From Polychytrium aggregatum (taxonomy: Eukaryota; Chytridiomycota; Chytridiomycetes; Polychytriales), in contig NW_026516206.1 of the NCBI RefSeq assembly GCF_025602895.1, positions 806,001 to 870,000 on the forward strand: a stretch of 64,000 nt of DNA, in the 5' to 3' direction. The notes under the pieces were generated by a model. It worked only from the letters and a program-made list of their open reading frames with translations, did not search any database and was not told the DNA's origin. Positions within the stretch are counted from its first letter, which is position 1. Every line of letters begins with the position of its first letter. The translations under genes were made by a program, and so were the position numbers. Below, piece by piece: positions 1-10,599 of the stretch.

Positions 1-1325
1 GCCGGTGAAGGATGTGGGGGCTGCAGCTACTCGGCAGCATGCGGCCGAAAGTATGGGAATCCATAGAAGTGATGACAGGTCAGTCGGTGCTCGTCATGCT
101 GAGACTAAAGCCAAATATAAGCCTCGCTTTGGGGCATCCCGAGTCTTCAGAAGACAGTGCACGATATCCGTGGCCGGGGCTGACGGGAGCCCTGGGCCAA
201 AGATGCGGTTTGAAATAAGCCGGCGGAGACCTACCATAATGCGTGTTCGAACGACCCAGATAGGATTCAAGAGCAGCGTGTTCACAACCGAAGCCGACAA
301 TGATGCCGCAAGGTGGACTGATGATTCGTCCATCGAGCAGTCTGCCAGTCAGGAGCAATGGGTTAGTGATCTCAGGAGCATCAGAAGCTCAACAGCCCTC
401 CGCACCCAATCGGGCCCAGTCGTCGCAGACCAAGGTCCCGAGGCAAACAATATCAGATCGTTGACTGTGCCGGGTTGGTGGTGAAGATCACCCACCCCTG
501 GCAATCGCATATGCACAGCGGCGGCTGCATCATGCCAGGTGCTTACGAAAGGAGTCGGCAAAGAAAATTTTGAACTTGTAATAGCACGAGAACCAGATCG
601 CTCGATCCGGTAGGTAGGAGACAACCTGAGGACCGACAATGTGCAGCGTGAGGATCGACCAGGAGGACTGATCGCCAAGTCGAAAAGGGGCACCACCTCA
701 GACTCGAAATCCATCAAGATTGGTGCTTGCCGATTGTCCTGGCAGGCAGCCGAGGCACAGCGATACATATGCTACTGCAGCTGTAGCCAAAGATGCAGCG
801 CAGCAGCAACAACAACTTACCGCAGGACTCAGTCCCCGATATAGGCCTCGAACACCCTCCTCGCTCCAGATGGCTTTCAAGGTCGAGACGGTTCCGCCCA
901 CATATTTGGGGACCGAGCTGGCCGTCTGATTCTGCAGCCGGACCTTGACGACGTCGAGAGGACACACCATTATCGCCGCAACCAGACCCGACACAGCACC
1001 GGCGGTTGCTGTTTTGTACATGGAGTCATGGCTGCATCCAGCAATTGCGGAACAAAGCACAACGGCAGGTTAGCCCGACATACGCATGTGCATTTGGGAG
1101 AGAGAGAGAGGCAAATTGCTGGTTGGCTGCCAGCTGCACTTCGCCAGCTCTTGTGAGACAGCAGTCGGGATAGCCAGCATTAGCCAGGCCGTTGCAATAG
1201 CCGACGAGCGCAGGCACCGGGCGGGCCAGCATCGCTCGGGAAGGGGTTTGGGAGTTTGGGTGCTCTTACACTTTGAAGAACGAGTGGATTTTCTGAAGCA
1301 AGCCATTCGAAGTCCCAATGTCCAT
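1..1325 (-). CDS. Mitochondrial carrier family (SLC25) protein, NAD/FAD/pyrimidine-nucleotide type, partial
   Basis: Inner-membrane solute carrier of the SLC25 fold; the C-terminal part lies beyond the left edge. Exons read on the minus strand: 1325-1270, 1031-821, 625-547 and 341-235, with matching phases (2/1, 0/0, 1/2). Exon 1 encodes MDIGTSNGLLQKIHSFFK. Exon 2 holds the first carrier signature PLDVVKVRLQ and EEGVRGLYRGLSPA. Exon 3 gives helix 2 (VVSYLPDRAIWFSCYYK). Exon 4 gives the repeat-2 signature NPIWVVRTRIM, preceded by HLAAS. The W in the PIW signature is typical of the carriers for NAD (Ndt1/Yia6), FAD/folate and pyrimidine nucleotides; which substrate applies cannot be decided from half a protein. 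An exon downstream of 235 was not identified. The start rests on exon 1 joining exon 2 in phase; a later Met (1021) is the alternative. Confidence 0.78.
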
Positions 1326-2456
1326 CGCGAGTGCCGAGGTTGAAGAAGCAGATGCAACAGACAGATACGATGGGCTGGGGTGTAATCGGCGGGCCGAGCG
1401 TTGCAAACAGGCCAGATGCTTGTGTGGGCGTTGTCGACGGAGCCGAGCGGCGAGGGATTGGCCCAGAGAGAGTGCCAAAACCGGAATTGCGGGCGCAGGG
1501 ACAGGACTTGAGCAGCGTCGGCCGGGCAGCGAGCTTGGGCGATGCAGACAAACGCAGACGGAGGCAGACGGATGTGGCCGCGCAGTGTGTGCCGTGTTGA
1601 TGTCGGGCCGGCCGTTTGTTTGCTTCTGGCGCTGTCGTCCAGGGAGCGAGAGGAAGACGGGATTGCAAATTGGGCCGTCGCGGATGGAATGGCGATTGCA
1701 AGCTTTTTTTTCGGGTGGTACAGCAAGGGCCAGCCACGAGCGACACCAGCGCGGTCCTGCGGACCGATGCCCAGGCCGGGACAGGCTCCCGAGGACATTG
1801 CGGACGCTGCAGGCGATGTTGCAAGCCATGTTGCAAGCCATGTTGCTGGCGATGCTGCATCTGGCAAAGCTCCCTGCATTGCATTGCACTGCTGCTCCTC
1901 CGAGAGCCGCCATTGCCTCGCCGACGACACCCAGCCCGGGCCGTCGAATGCCAGCTCCCATGTCCCTCCCGGCCTCGGTCATGGCGGCACCACACAGGCT
2001 CCGACGCCCATGTGCGTTCACGCACTGTCGTCGCAGAATGCACATGCCCGGGCCATGGCCACCAGAGAGACGAACGGCGCCATGAGCAAAGTAAATGTGC
2101 CTGGCGAATGAATGCGGTTGCTCGCATGTGTTCGGAATGCAGCCGAGCCAAGCACTCATGCCTCGCGGAGCATGATCTCGGTTCGTCAGTCGATTGTTGC
2201 CACAGCAGATCAACCGAGGTGTATTCCAGACTGTGCCCTCGAGCCAGCAACTTAACCGAAACAATCGCATGGCTGCAGTGGTGTTGTGCGCCACGGGTCA
2301 TTGTGTTGAAGGCAGCGGTTGATGCGAAGGAATGCCGGTGCGGGTGTCGAATCCACACAGGATCTCTAAGGAGTGCCCCAGGGCATCTCAATGCATTCAT
2401 TCAATCTATAGCGTTCGGGGTGCTCTGTTTGTTCTTGCTCGAGCTGTGAACGATTG
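1326..2456. other. Intergenic: carrier upstream region and NCS1 3' flank
   Basis: Long open frames exist on both strands here, but they overlap each other, are rich in Ala/Arg/Pro/Ser/Cys and match no family I recognise, so I treat them as GC-driven shadows. On the minus strand an A/T tract (about 1702-1709) lies roughly 380 bp upstream of the carrier start, comparable to T tracts seen before other starts. A 12-bp unit containing ATGTTGCAAGCC is repeated at about 1815-1850. No gene is supported. Confidence 0.45.
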
Positions 2457-3859
2457 CTAGACTAGCCCGTTGAACAGCTGCAGTGACTGGAGAATGGTCT
2501 CGTCCTCTTTCGCGCCCTTATGAAACTCCTGTATCGAGATTTGTCCATCTGGGCTCTGTTTGCCGGGGTCTGTGTTAGCGACGAGCATTTTCGTCGAGCC
2601 ATTTGCTTCCACACACCCGCATAATGCATTGCACACACGCCGCCCGTTCTTGCACGGTCCACACGGAGCGCTTCGATGCCGAGAGCTTACCACACCCATC
2701 AGCCTGAATATCTGTTCGTTCGTGTGCATTCAGCATATAACAGAGGCGTCAGCAGCGTGCTTGGCGGGTCTTCTCCAGCTCGTTCCAGCACCAAGGCATA
2801 TCGCCAGAGTCGATCTCGCAGCAATAGCACCTCCATCAAGAATCGGCTTGCATCGGCTTGCATTCGTCCTCGGCCAGCCTATCGCAGCAGCATCGGGCCG
2901 GCTTCATGCAAAAACTCACATTTCGGACGCGCTTCTCTGGGGTGTCCTCCTCGGAAGAGAGCTTTGTTACTCCGCCCATCATCTTGTAGATCGAGCCCAC
3001 GACCACGAGCATCTCGTCATAGCTGATGTAGCCGTCGTTGTTTTGATCGTACAGCCGGAAGGCCCCTGCGAGTGATTGTCGAAGCGTGGTTGGGTCAGTC
3101 GTCGGCCGCCGTTTGGCATATCGCAGTAGGGTCTGTTTCGGCCTGCTCCCGCCACAACATCAATCCAGGGCGATCACAGGCGTACATTGGAGCTTTTCGT
3201 CCATCTGTCCCTTGGACGTAATCGAGAGCGCTGTCAGAAACTCTTTAAAGTCGATGAGGCGGTCCTGGTTCTCGTCAAAGACGGCAAACATCAGCTCCGC
3301 GAATGTCGATGAGTCGCCAAACGGGAAGTATTGCTTGTACATTTCCTTGAACTGCTCGAGGTTGAGGCTGCCCTTTGGACAGTCTTTGATGAACCCGCGG
3401 TACCTGAATCGGCAGAGTAGTTGTCAGCAACAGAGCTGGCATTTAGTCGTGCAGCACCGCTCGCCTTCACATCATCACGGTGGCTTCTGGCCGCTGCCAG
3501 GGTAATTCGCCTCCTCCCCCCCCCGAGCACTCTCGAATGTCGCTGCGGCCTGTGTTTTGGACGCACCACTGTTGGATTTCCTTCTTGTCGACTGGATTGG
3601 CGCAGAGTGGAGCGGGGTTATGGCCAAGAGCCCAGGAGAATAGGTCAGAATGCCGAGTGCATCGCAAAGAACCGTGTGGCAACACTGGAACATGCCTAAT
3701 CCGCTCCGCCCGCTGCCGCTGCCGCCGCCATGCTCTAGCGATGAGCATTCAATAGCTGTCCTTCTTGCAGACCGGGAAACGGCCATGGCACATACAGTGA
3801 GTCGACTTTTGCAGCTCAACCAAGAGCTCTGGGGACAGCTTGCTGGTGCTTCCACCCAT
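2457..3859 (-). CDS. NCS1: Neuronal calcium sensor 1 (frequenin) homologue
   Basis: Myristoylated EF-hand Ca sensor; in fungi it activates phosphatidylinositol 4-kinase (Pik1) at the Golgi. Six exons: 3859-3796, 3591-3567 (25 nt), 3403-3186, 3065-2920, 2711-2696 (16 nt) and 2569-2457; all phases agree and give about 193 residues, close to the family's 190. The N-terminus MGGSTSK offers Gly2 for myristoylation. EF1 is degenerate as in the family (DCPKGSLN). EF2 reads DENQDRLIDFKE, with Arg at the usual Gly6. EF3 (DQNNDGYISYDE) is canonical. EF4, as spliced here, reads D-PGKQSP-DGQISIQEF, three residues longer than a normal loop. The tail LQLFNGLV matches the NCS1 C-terminus. It is divergently arranged with ALG1. 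Confidence 0.93.
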
Positions 3860-4128
3860 GGCAGCGCGAGACGGTGCTGTATGATGGAAGGCGAGGACAG
3901 TGTGGCGGATTGCGGCTCGGTGCGGCAGGCGAAGGGGCAGCGCAAGGCAGCAATGCGATGCGGCGAGATGCGGAGGACGAGGGCGATGGGCGCAAGAGCG
4001 ACAGGAGCATCGGCGGGCAGATCGTCCTGTCTGGCGCCTTGTGGCCCAGGCCGAGCCACGGCCATCCTGCTGCCGGCGTTGGACTCGGGTTTGCTCCTGG
4101 TCAGCCCGCCAGATCCGGCTGGTCATCC
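3860..4128. promoter_or_regulatory. Divergent promoter region NCS1/ALG1
   Basis: 269 bp separate the two start codons. No TATA box or other named element was recognised. Confidence 0.5.
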
Positions 4129-6662
4129 ATGCTCAACCCCTACTCCTCAATCATGGCTGCGACTGTCCTCGCCTTGGTTGTTTCTGCGGGGCTGCTCATC
4201 GTGCCGGGCTTGCTCCTGTTCGTATGGACGGCTCTTGTCCGCAAGACCCATCGCAGCCGGGTCACCGTTCTGGTCTTGGGCGATGTCGGGCGCTCGCCCC
4301 GGATGCAGTACCATGTCCTATCACTCATCCAGAACGGCTTCAGCGTTGACCTGGTGGGCTATCGCGGCGCCGATCCGCTTGCCCAAATCTCGTCGTCGCC
4401 GCACGTCACCCTGTGGTATCTGCCCCAGCCGCCCAAGATGGATGCAAGCGGGTCCAGGGCTCTCTATCTGCTCAAAGGCGTGCAGCGCTCGGCTGTGCAG
4501 TTCCTGCGAATCCTGGGCTTGCTGCTGTTCGTCGTTCCAAAGCCCGGCCATATCCTGATCCAGGTGAGCGACTTGTGGCTGCATCGAGGCTCAGAGCACC
4601 AAGGCTTGTCGCAGTCAAGGTTGCTGCTGCTTGCTGGAAACAATGCCCAATGGTCCTGCATCCTCTACTGCCGCTCGACTCCGAGCTAGACAACATCGAC
4701 ATCTCGCTTGCGGCCCCTGGATTAACAGCACCACGGGCGATCGCCTTTATGCTCCAATGGACAGAATCCTCCGGCCATTCCGACGCTGGCTATCGCTCAG
4801 ATCGTCCGGCTCCTCAATCGCTCCCGCCTCATCATCGATTGGCACAACCTCGGCTACTCGATCATGGCTATATCGCTGGGCGAGACCAACAAGATGGTCA
4901 AGATCGCAAAGATGTACGTTTTTGGGTGAAGAATGCCACGAATCTCTGACCACGCAAAGACGCGAATGTCTCTCGCCCGGGATGTTGGCTCATTATCGTG
5001 GCCGCCGGACATCATCTTCTCCACGAGTCGGGCTCAACAGCATTGTGGCTGCCATCCTCTGCGGACTGCAATGCCCACCTTGATCGCTGCTTTGCTCGCC
5101 CTGACCAATGGCAACGTCACTGACCTTAAGCATCGCTGTCCGGCTCTCAGCTACGAGAGACTCCTAGGCTGCTCGGCCGATGCGCATCTGTGCGTGACCA
5201 AAGCAATGGCATCGCTTGTTCAACAGAATTGGCATGCAAGGTATGCAGGCCATTGATTCGACCGAAACAACGCCGCTCATTCGCTTGCCCGTGGCTGACC
5301 CTGCTGTTCGAGGTTGGCTGCTCCATGTGTCTGATACTCTTGCTCGACGACTTTCGTTTCCCCTGGCCTGCAGCGGCGACTGTGTGGTGCTCTACGACAA
5401 GGCCCCATCCAACTTCCATCGGCTGTCGCTCGACGAGATCCACAACGTACGTCATCCGTCAAGTCGGCTCTGGCATCGGCTCCGGCCCTTGGCAGCTCGT
5501 TGGCCCCGCTAACCATGCCCGACGGACTCAGTTTTTGCTCAAGCTGGACTTTAGCCAGAACGAAATGCAGTACCGGTGCGAGCCTTCGGCATCCTTGTCG
5601 ACTCTGCTGACCGCCAAGCAGCAGCCCAGTAGCCCAGCCTTCTCACGGCCGGACCGACCGGCGCTGATTGTCAGCAGCACCAGCTGGACCGAGGACGAGG
5701 ACTTTTCGATTTTGGCGGACGCCATCCAGGCCTATGACCGCCAGGCCGTCGCCCGGGCTTCTAGAGCTGACCAGCCCTTGCCGCGTTTGTTCATTGTGAT
5801 TACGGGCAAGGGTGCGCTGAAGGAACCGTTCATGGCCTCGATCAACGAAATGGACCTACAGTTCGTCACTGTCAAGACAGCATGGCTGAAGATGGAGGAC
5901 TACCCTATGCTGCTGGGTACGGGACCGCTGTCGTTGAGCCGAGCGTCGGCAATGATTGCATCGGACATGCCGAACTCGGGGCTATCAGACTGATTCGTTC
6001 CATGTTGAGCGAGCGAGCGGACCACCCCTGCCATCGATTCACGCTGACTGTCTCTCAATCGTTCTGCTCGTAGGATGTGCCGATTTGGGTGTTTCGCTGC
6101 ACTACTCGTCATCCGGTCTAGATCTGCCGATGAAGGTTGTCGACATGTTTGGCTGCTCGCTGCCTGCATGCAGCATTGGATATCAATGGTGGGTCTGCAG
6201 GCACACGCTCGAACGCAAACCGATGCAGATGCAGTCCGCGGCTCGTTGTTTTATAAGGAGGTAGCAAATGCCGATACGGCGTTTGTGTTGTATCCAGATG
6301 AACTCATGTGCTGTCGTTATCAACTACAGCATCGATGAGCTGATCCGACACAAGAAGAATGGCCTTATCTTCGAGAGTGCCGAGGAGCTGTCTAGCCAGT
6401 GGATCGTAAGCAGCAGCAGCGTATGACTGGTTTCATGGTGGCTGGCGTGGTAGTCGCATGGATATGAAGCCATGCTGTGCTGACCAACTGCCTCGGATCG
6501 CTGCTATCCAACCGCGTGGTGCAACAGGAGCTGCTCGAAGGGTTTCCCCACAAGACCGACAGGATTGACGAGCTTCGTCAAGGTATCCGGGAGCTCAGCC
6601 AAGATCGGTGGAGCGACAACTGGGACAAGCACGCCAAGGACCTGTTTGCCTCGCGCCGCTAG
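4129..6662 (+). CDS. ALG1: Chitobiosyldiphosphodolichol beta-mannosyltransferase
   Basis: Adds the first mannose to GlcNAc2-PP-dolichol on the cytosolic face of the ER, an essential step of N-glycan precursor synthesis. Eight exons in phase: 4129-4563, 4765-4913, 5151-5240, 5374-5446, 5532-5916, 6074-6188, 6330-6405 and 6528-6662. An N-terminal membrane segment (about residues 8-30) precedes [18 protein letters not shown], a family hallmark. Also visible are [38 protein letters not shown] and the GT-B nucleotide-sugar region [20 protein letters not shown]...[26 protein letters not shown]. The start is the first Met before the hydrophobic segment; the frame is open upstream without a better Met. 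Confidence in identity is high; individual splice sites were chosen by phase and consensus. Confidence 0.95.
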
Positions 6663-7221
6663 ATGTATTTGCGAGAGCGGGCTTTGCAGCCGCTGCGATA
6701 GGCTGTAGGCTTCATCACAACATTCCATTTTGAAACGGGACACTCTGTGTTGAGCCAGGACTGTCGTTGCTTCCTGGGACCCGAATACACTCGCCTGTCA
6801 TGGCCAAGCACAGCACTCTCGCTTTCCGCACCGCTGCACTGCGATCGAGAATCTGATTCGGCCGCCAAGGCGTCATCATTCCTTCTTGGTGTCATTGTTG
6901 GTGTGGATGGTCGGCGCATGTGGTCGTGGTTGCGTCGGGTGGATTACATGTATAAATCTCGCACCTTCGTCCTCGGCTCTCGAAACACCAGAATCGTGCT
7001 CGCACATAAACCGCATATCCATAGCCCGTTGAGCAAGGCAAGCCGGGCCAGGTTCACGAGAGTATTCGATGGAGCGGGTGGGTTCTGCTCGATGTGGGCA
7101 ACCTCAGGATGTGCGGGAATCCATCACTATCCTTGTCATCAGCCGGGAGCGATGGAAACGCAGGAGCGGATGGCGAGAGACCTGTACGGAGACATGAAGT
7201 ATAGAATGCTCCCCCCAACCT
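6663..7221. other. Convergent intergenic region ALG1/SBDS
   Basis: About 560 bp between two convergent stop codons, holding 3' flanks and copy A of the short shared motif (6770-6801). The overlapping ORFs here show no recognisable family. Confidence 0.6.
6770..6801 (+). repeat. Dispersed 3'-flank motif, copy A
   Basis: Contains CTTCCTGGGACCCGAATACA, starting 108 bp after the ALG1 stop in the same orientation as ALG1. Related copies lie at 34132-34167 (+), 18955-18990 (-) and 51507-51539 (-). See findings for two readings: a 3'-end RNA/DNA element or a decayed coding scrap. Confidence 0.5.
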
Positions 7222-8591
7222 TTACTCCAGTCGCTCGTCACCCTCGGTCACATCGTTGACATTGAGCACCTCGACCCGACCTCGCCCCTTGGTTTCGGAG
7301 TCTACAAGTTCGCTGATCTGGCGATAGTTGCCAGGGTCGATCAAACAGATCTGCAAGAGTCGGCCGTCGCCGCACAGATGCCGGCAAGAAGATAGCAGGA
7401 GTCAGCAAGTGCATGATGAGGCACAGGACGATGGTATGTCTGCCATAATGCGTCAACGCAGTCGTGTGGGTGCCTATGGCCGGACAGGCAGGACTGCTGC
7501 TTGCTTTGGATGAGAGTGCGGGCCATCGCAACCGTCCGGGCGAATACGGGCTCCTTGCACATTTTTGGTTGCGCTGACCGACGACTTACCACTTCGTAGT
7601 CGTCGCCCCAGTCCTCGTCCTCGGTGTTGGCAAACAACGGCTGCATCTTGGCCTTGAGCCGCTTACCATCCTTTCCAGGGATGGCAATTCGCAGGCGCAT
7701 CTGAGCCCGGGCAATCGGCAGGGTGCCCTTTTGCTGGAGCTCGCGGATGACGTCGAGAGCCTACGTCCAGCGACATGAAGGCATATCCAAGGACAGTGAG
7801 TCTCGCTGCTTGTCAAACCCACGTCGCAGAGCGATTGGCGCTTCCAACAGTCTCGTACCTGCTGCTTCGCACTGCGGTTGGGGTTGACGGAGAAGTGGAG
7901 ATCGGCCATGGCCTTCTCAATCATGGTGACGGGATAGGGCCGCTTGGTCTCTGGGTTGATGCATTTCTCGGCCACGGTTGTTGCGATATCGCGGTACATG
8001 GTCTCGATCTGATTGCTGCGCTCTTTTTCGCCGACCTGCAGCTCGCCCTTCTTCAGAATCTGCGACGGCATTGGCGGGATGGTGCCGAGACCAGAATATC
8101 GTCAGATGTGGCCTGCATACGACGAGCATACAACACCACTAAACGGCATGTTCATCGAGTGTGCCAGAGCAGAGTGCATCATATCGCACCTCGAGAATAA
8201 TGGCGTCAAGATCCTCGGTCTTGAATGCTTTTGTCAGGTCTTCCTTTGCTGCGACTTGGCCCTTGGAGACGTTGGTGAAGACGTTCTGGATCTGGATGAC
8301 TTCGTCCAGGTCTGTCTCGCTGTGGAGTGCACACAGGCAAACGCAGGTCGGCATCAGCGTCGTGCAGGGCTGGCATCGCAGGAGCGATACCAATCTGGCC
8401 GACTCATTGCGAGCATTTCCGCCGAAGCGGGCGGACTTGGTCGACTGAAGCCGAACATACACTTTGTTTCGCCACTCCATGACCTTGTTCTTGTAGCAGG
8501 CGATCTCGAACCGCTTTCCGCCCTTTTTCAGACGGACGATTGAGACGTTCGTTAGCTTCAGCTGGTTGATTGGGGTGAATATGTGTGCCAT
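7222..8591 (-). CDS. SDO1: SBDS/Sdo1 ribosome maturation factor
   Basis: Cooperates with the GTPase Efl1 to release Tif6/eIF6 from nascent 60S subunits in the cytoplasm. Five exons in phase: 8591-8461, 8319-8190, 8059-7859, 7760-7590 and 7350-7222, giving 253 residues (family about 250). The N-terminal FYSH domain begins [20 protein letters not shown] and includes [17 protein letters not shown] and [15 protein letters not shown]. The middle domain has [20 protein letters not shown]. The C-terminal domain contains [20 protein letters not shown] and [16 protein letters not shown]. All three domains are present and uninterrupted. The gene is divergent from the EFCAB10-like gene and convergent with ALG1. 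Confidence 0.97.
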
Positions 8592-8963
8592 TGCGGGATG
8601 CTGTGGGCGATCTGTGGTTTCTGGACGAGTTGCAGGTTTGTCGGAGCGAGCAAGACGGAGCGATAGCCTGGCCTGGCTGGGTTGGTCGGATGACGGAGCT
8701 CCAAAAAAAAAAGAGGTGATTCGGGTCTGCGCCGTTCTGTGCCAGGCCTGCGCCAGTTCTGTGCTGCTGTCGAGCGACACAGAACAATCACGGGACACAG
8801 CCATCGCTCCCGGATTCACCGGGTTGTGGAGACTGACGGCAAATGCGTCGTGGCTTGGTTCTTGGTCGCCGAGTCCTTCGCTGGCGGTAAAGGTCAGAAA
8901 TCCCAAAGCACGCTAAAGTGTCGGACACCATCGCACCCCACCCGCCGCATCGCACGCATTAGC
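8592..8963. promoter_or_regulatory. Divergent promoter region SBDS/EFCAB10-like, with A/T tract
   Basis: 372 bp between two starts. An uninterrupted run of ten A (8703-8712; T10 on the SBDS strand) lies about 110 bp upstream of the SBDS start. Poly(dA:dT) tracts are common nucleosome-excluding promoter elements in fungi; the role here is inferred. Confidence 0.45.
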
Positions 8964-9946
8964 ATGGATCTCAAGAAGGAACCGTCGCCCGTGCAGCTGG
9001 AGGACGCAAAGCAGTATCTCGCGTCCAACAAGGTCATGGAGACGTTGAAGTTCCTGATGATGTCCCTGCTGACGCATCGCCCAGGCAAGAAGAGATCTCG
9101 GTTCGGTATCCGCCGACGTCCAGATTACGCGCTGTCACTGACATTCATGGGTCACAGACGACCCGCACAGCTTCATGGTTGCAAAGTTGCAGGAAATGAG
9201 AAGTGCAAAGGTTCTCGAGTTCCCGCAGCTGTCGCAGTGCGGGCAGCGGAATTGTGATATTTGCACCAAGGGGGGTTTTTGGGATGCTCCACGCGCCGAG
9301 TCTTGTGCATCAGGCTGGGCCATGGGCTCATTCTCACGACATCTGCTCCTGATTCCGTCGCAGGTGCGCGGCCAAAGCTTGCAGTTCTACTCTCGCGATA
9401 ATCTCTCGGCAATTTTCCGGATTCTCGATTCGTCGAATCGCGGACACATAAACCTCGACCAGTACACCGAAGGTCAGTTGCCCGCGATTTACGCCCCGGC
9501 TCCGACTGCCTTCGGATTCCAAATGGCGTTTGCACCGAGATCCGGCCTGATAGCCTCCGATTACTGCACAGGCATGAAGACCATCGGCGCAGTCAACTTC
9601 AATCCACGACCGATGGTAAGCAGGGCGAGTTGCGCTCGCGTTCTCACTGGCCGCATCGACAGAACTGCAGCAATGCGCGACTGAGGTACTGAGGTCGTCG
9701 CTGACACAAAGGTGCGATAGGGCGGCGCAAAGATTCTGATGGACACCTTCATCGACGAGGCGTAAGTGTTTGACGAGCACAAGCTGCTACGCAACGGAGA
9801 CAAGTGCGATCCGCGGCTAATGCAGCACCATGGACCTGGTATCAGCCAAATTGCCATGGCCCGTCCATAATCGCCTGGTTTCGTCCATGGGCATCTCAGC
9901 CAGTGTCCCATCGTCTGTGTTCCTGAGCTCCAGCGAAGAAAGATGA
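8964..9946 (+). CDS. EFCAB10-like EF-hand protein
   Basis: Small protein resembling EF-hand calcium-binding domain protein 10, a cilium-associated family. Exons: 8964-9084, 9158-9210, 9364-9472, 9572-9615, 9721-9761 and a last exon from about 9826; phases agree up to the last junction. The N-terminal part (QLEDAKQYLASNKVMETLKF ... THRPDDPHSFMVAKLQEM) matches the DPY30/RII-like dimerisation segment of the family. FYSRDNLSAIFRILDSSNRG is followed by HINLDQYTEGMKTIG, an EF-hand-like loop that lacks several Ca ligands. Intron 1 needs a GC donor (CAG|GCAAGA at 9085). The C-terminal exon is uncertain: the stop at 9944-9946 assumes the acceptor at 9825. The neighbour downstream, FAM184-like, is on the same strand. 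Confidence 0.7.
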
Positions 9947-10599
9947 GCGCGGATGTATATCCAGCACCGGCCTCAAAGTTGGTGGAGTGGATGCTGGGCT
10001 ATATTCGCGTCGTTCCATACCGTCGACGGAGCAGCCATTAGCCCCACCGTTGCTGCTGGTCACCGCTATGTCGCTGCTCGCGAAGATGATCTTGAATACA
10101 CACGGAGCTGATCTCCGAGAGCGCTGTGGACTTGCGTGCCAGGATCATTGGTGGTTTGAATTGACGTGGCTGCTCCGGGTTGTGACAGTGGCTCGGACTT
10201 GAATGTCCATTTGCGTATTCACCATCCCGAAAAATGTGAGGCGCTGTAGTCGGTTGTCTCATAATCAGGTCGCCAACCGACTCCTGATGCTCGTTTCAGC
10301 CGTACCCTGGACGGCTACTTGCACCAATCAGTCAATCGGATGGTCTTGTTTTCTTGAGTGCCCAGCGACTCTCCAGACGCCGAGCGCTCTGGCTGACCTG
10401 CATTTGCATCTCGAGCACACGGCCCAAGCCCGATTCTGGAGCATCCACCTCTGCCCGCGACTATCACTCGCCTCCGCAGAGGCCAGTATCACGGACCGCC
10501 AGCCACGCTGGTCAAGGCGGATCTGCGACGAAGCTTTGTCCGCTCCAGACACAGTCACAGCCCACACAGCAGCCACAATTTTCCGGACCCGGTACCCAA
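9947..10599. other. Intergenic region before the FAM184-like gene
   Basis: About 650 bp, probably the EFCAB10-like 3' flank plus the promoter and 5' UTR of the coiled-coil gene. The reading frame of the first FAM184 exon stays open upstream to 10354, but that stretch is Ser/Arg-rich without similarity I recognise. No other feature was seen. Confidence 0.4.

Noticed and set aside
1180-2449. Overlapping long frames on both strands (up to 406 codons)
   Set aside because: They overlap each other in several frames, have biased composition with many Cys/Arg/His/Pro, and show no recognised domain; best explained by GC-rich DNA with few stops.
6720-6760. 12-bp match TGTCCCGTTTCA between the ALG1 3' flank and the Fanzor remnant (18563-18574)
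   Set aside because: Hundreds of 12-mer matches are expected by chance in 64 kb; the surrounding bases do not align.
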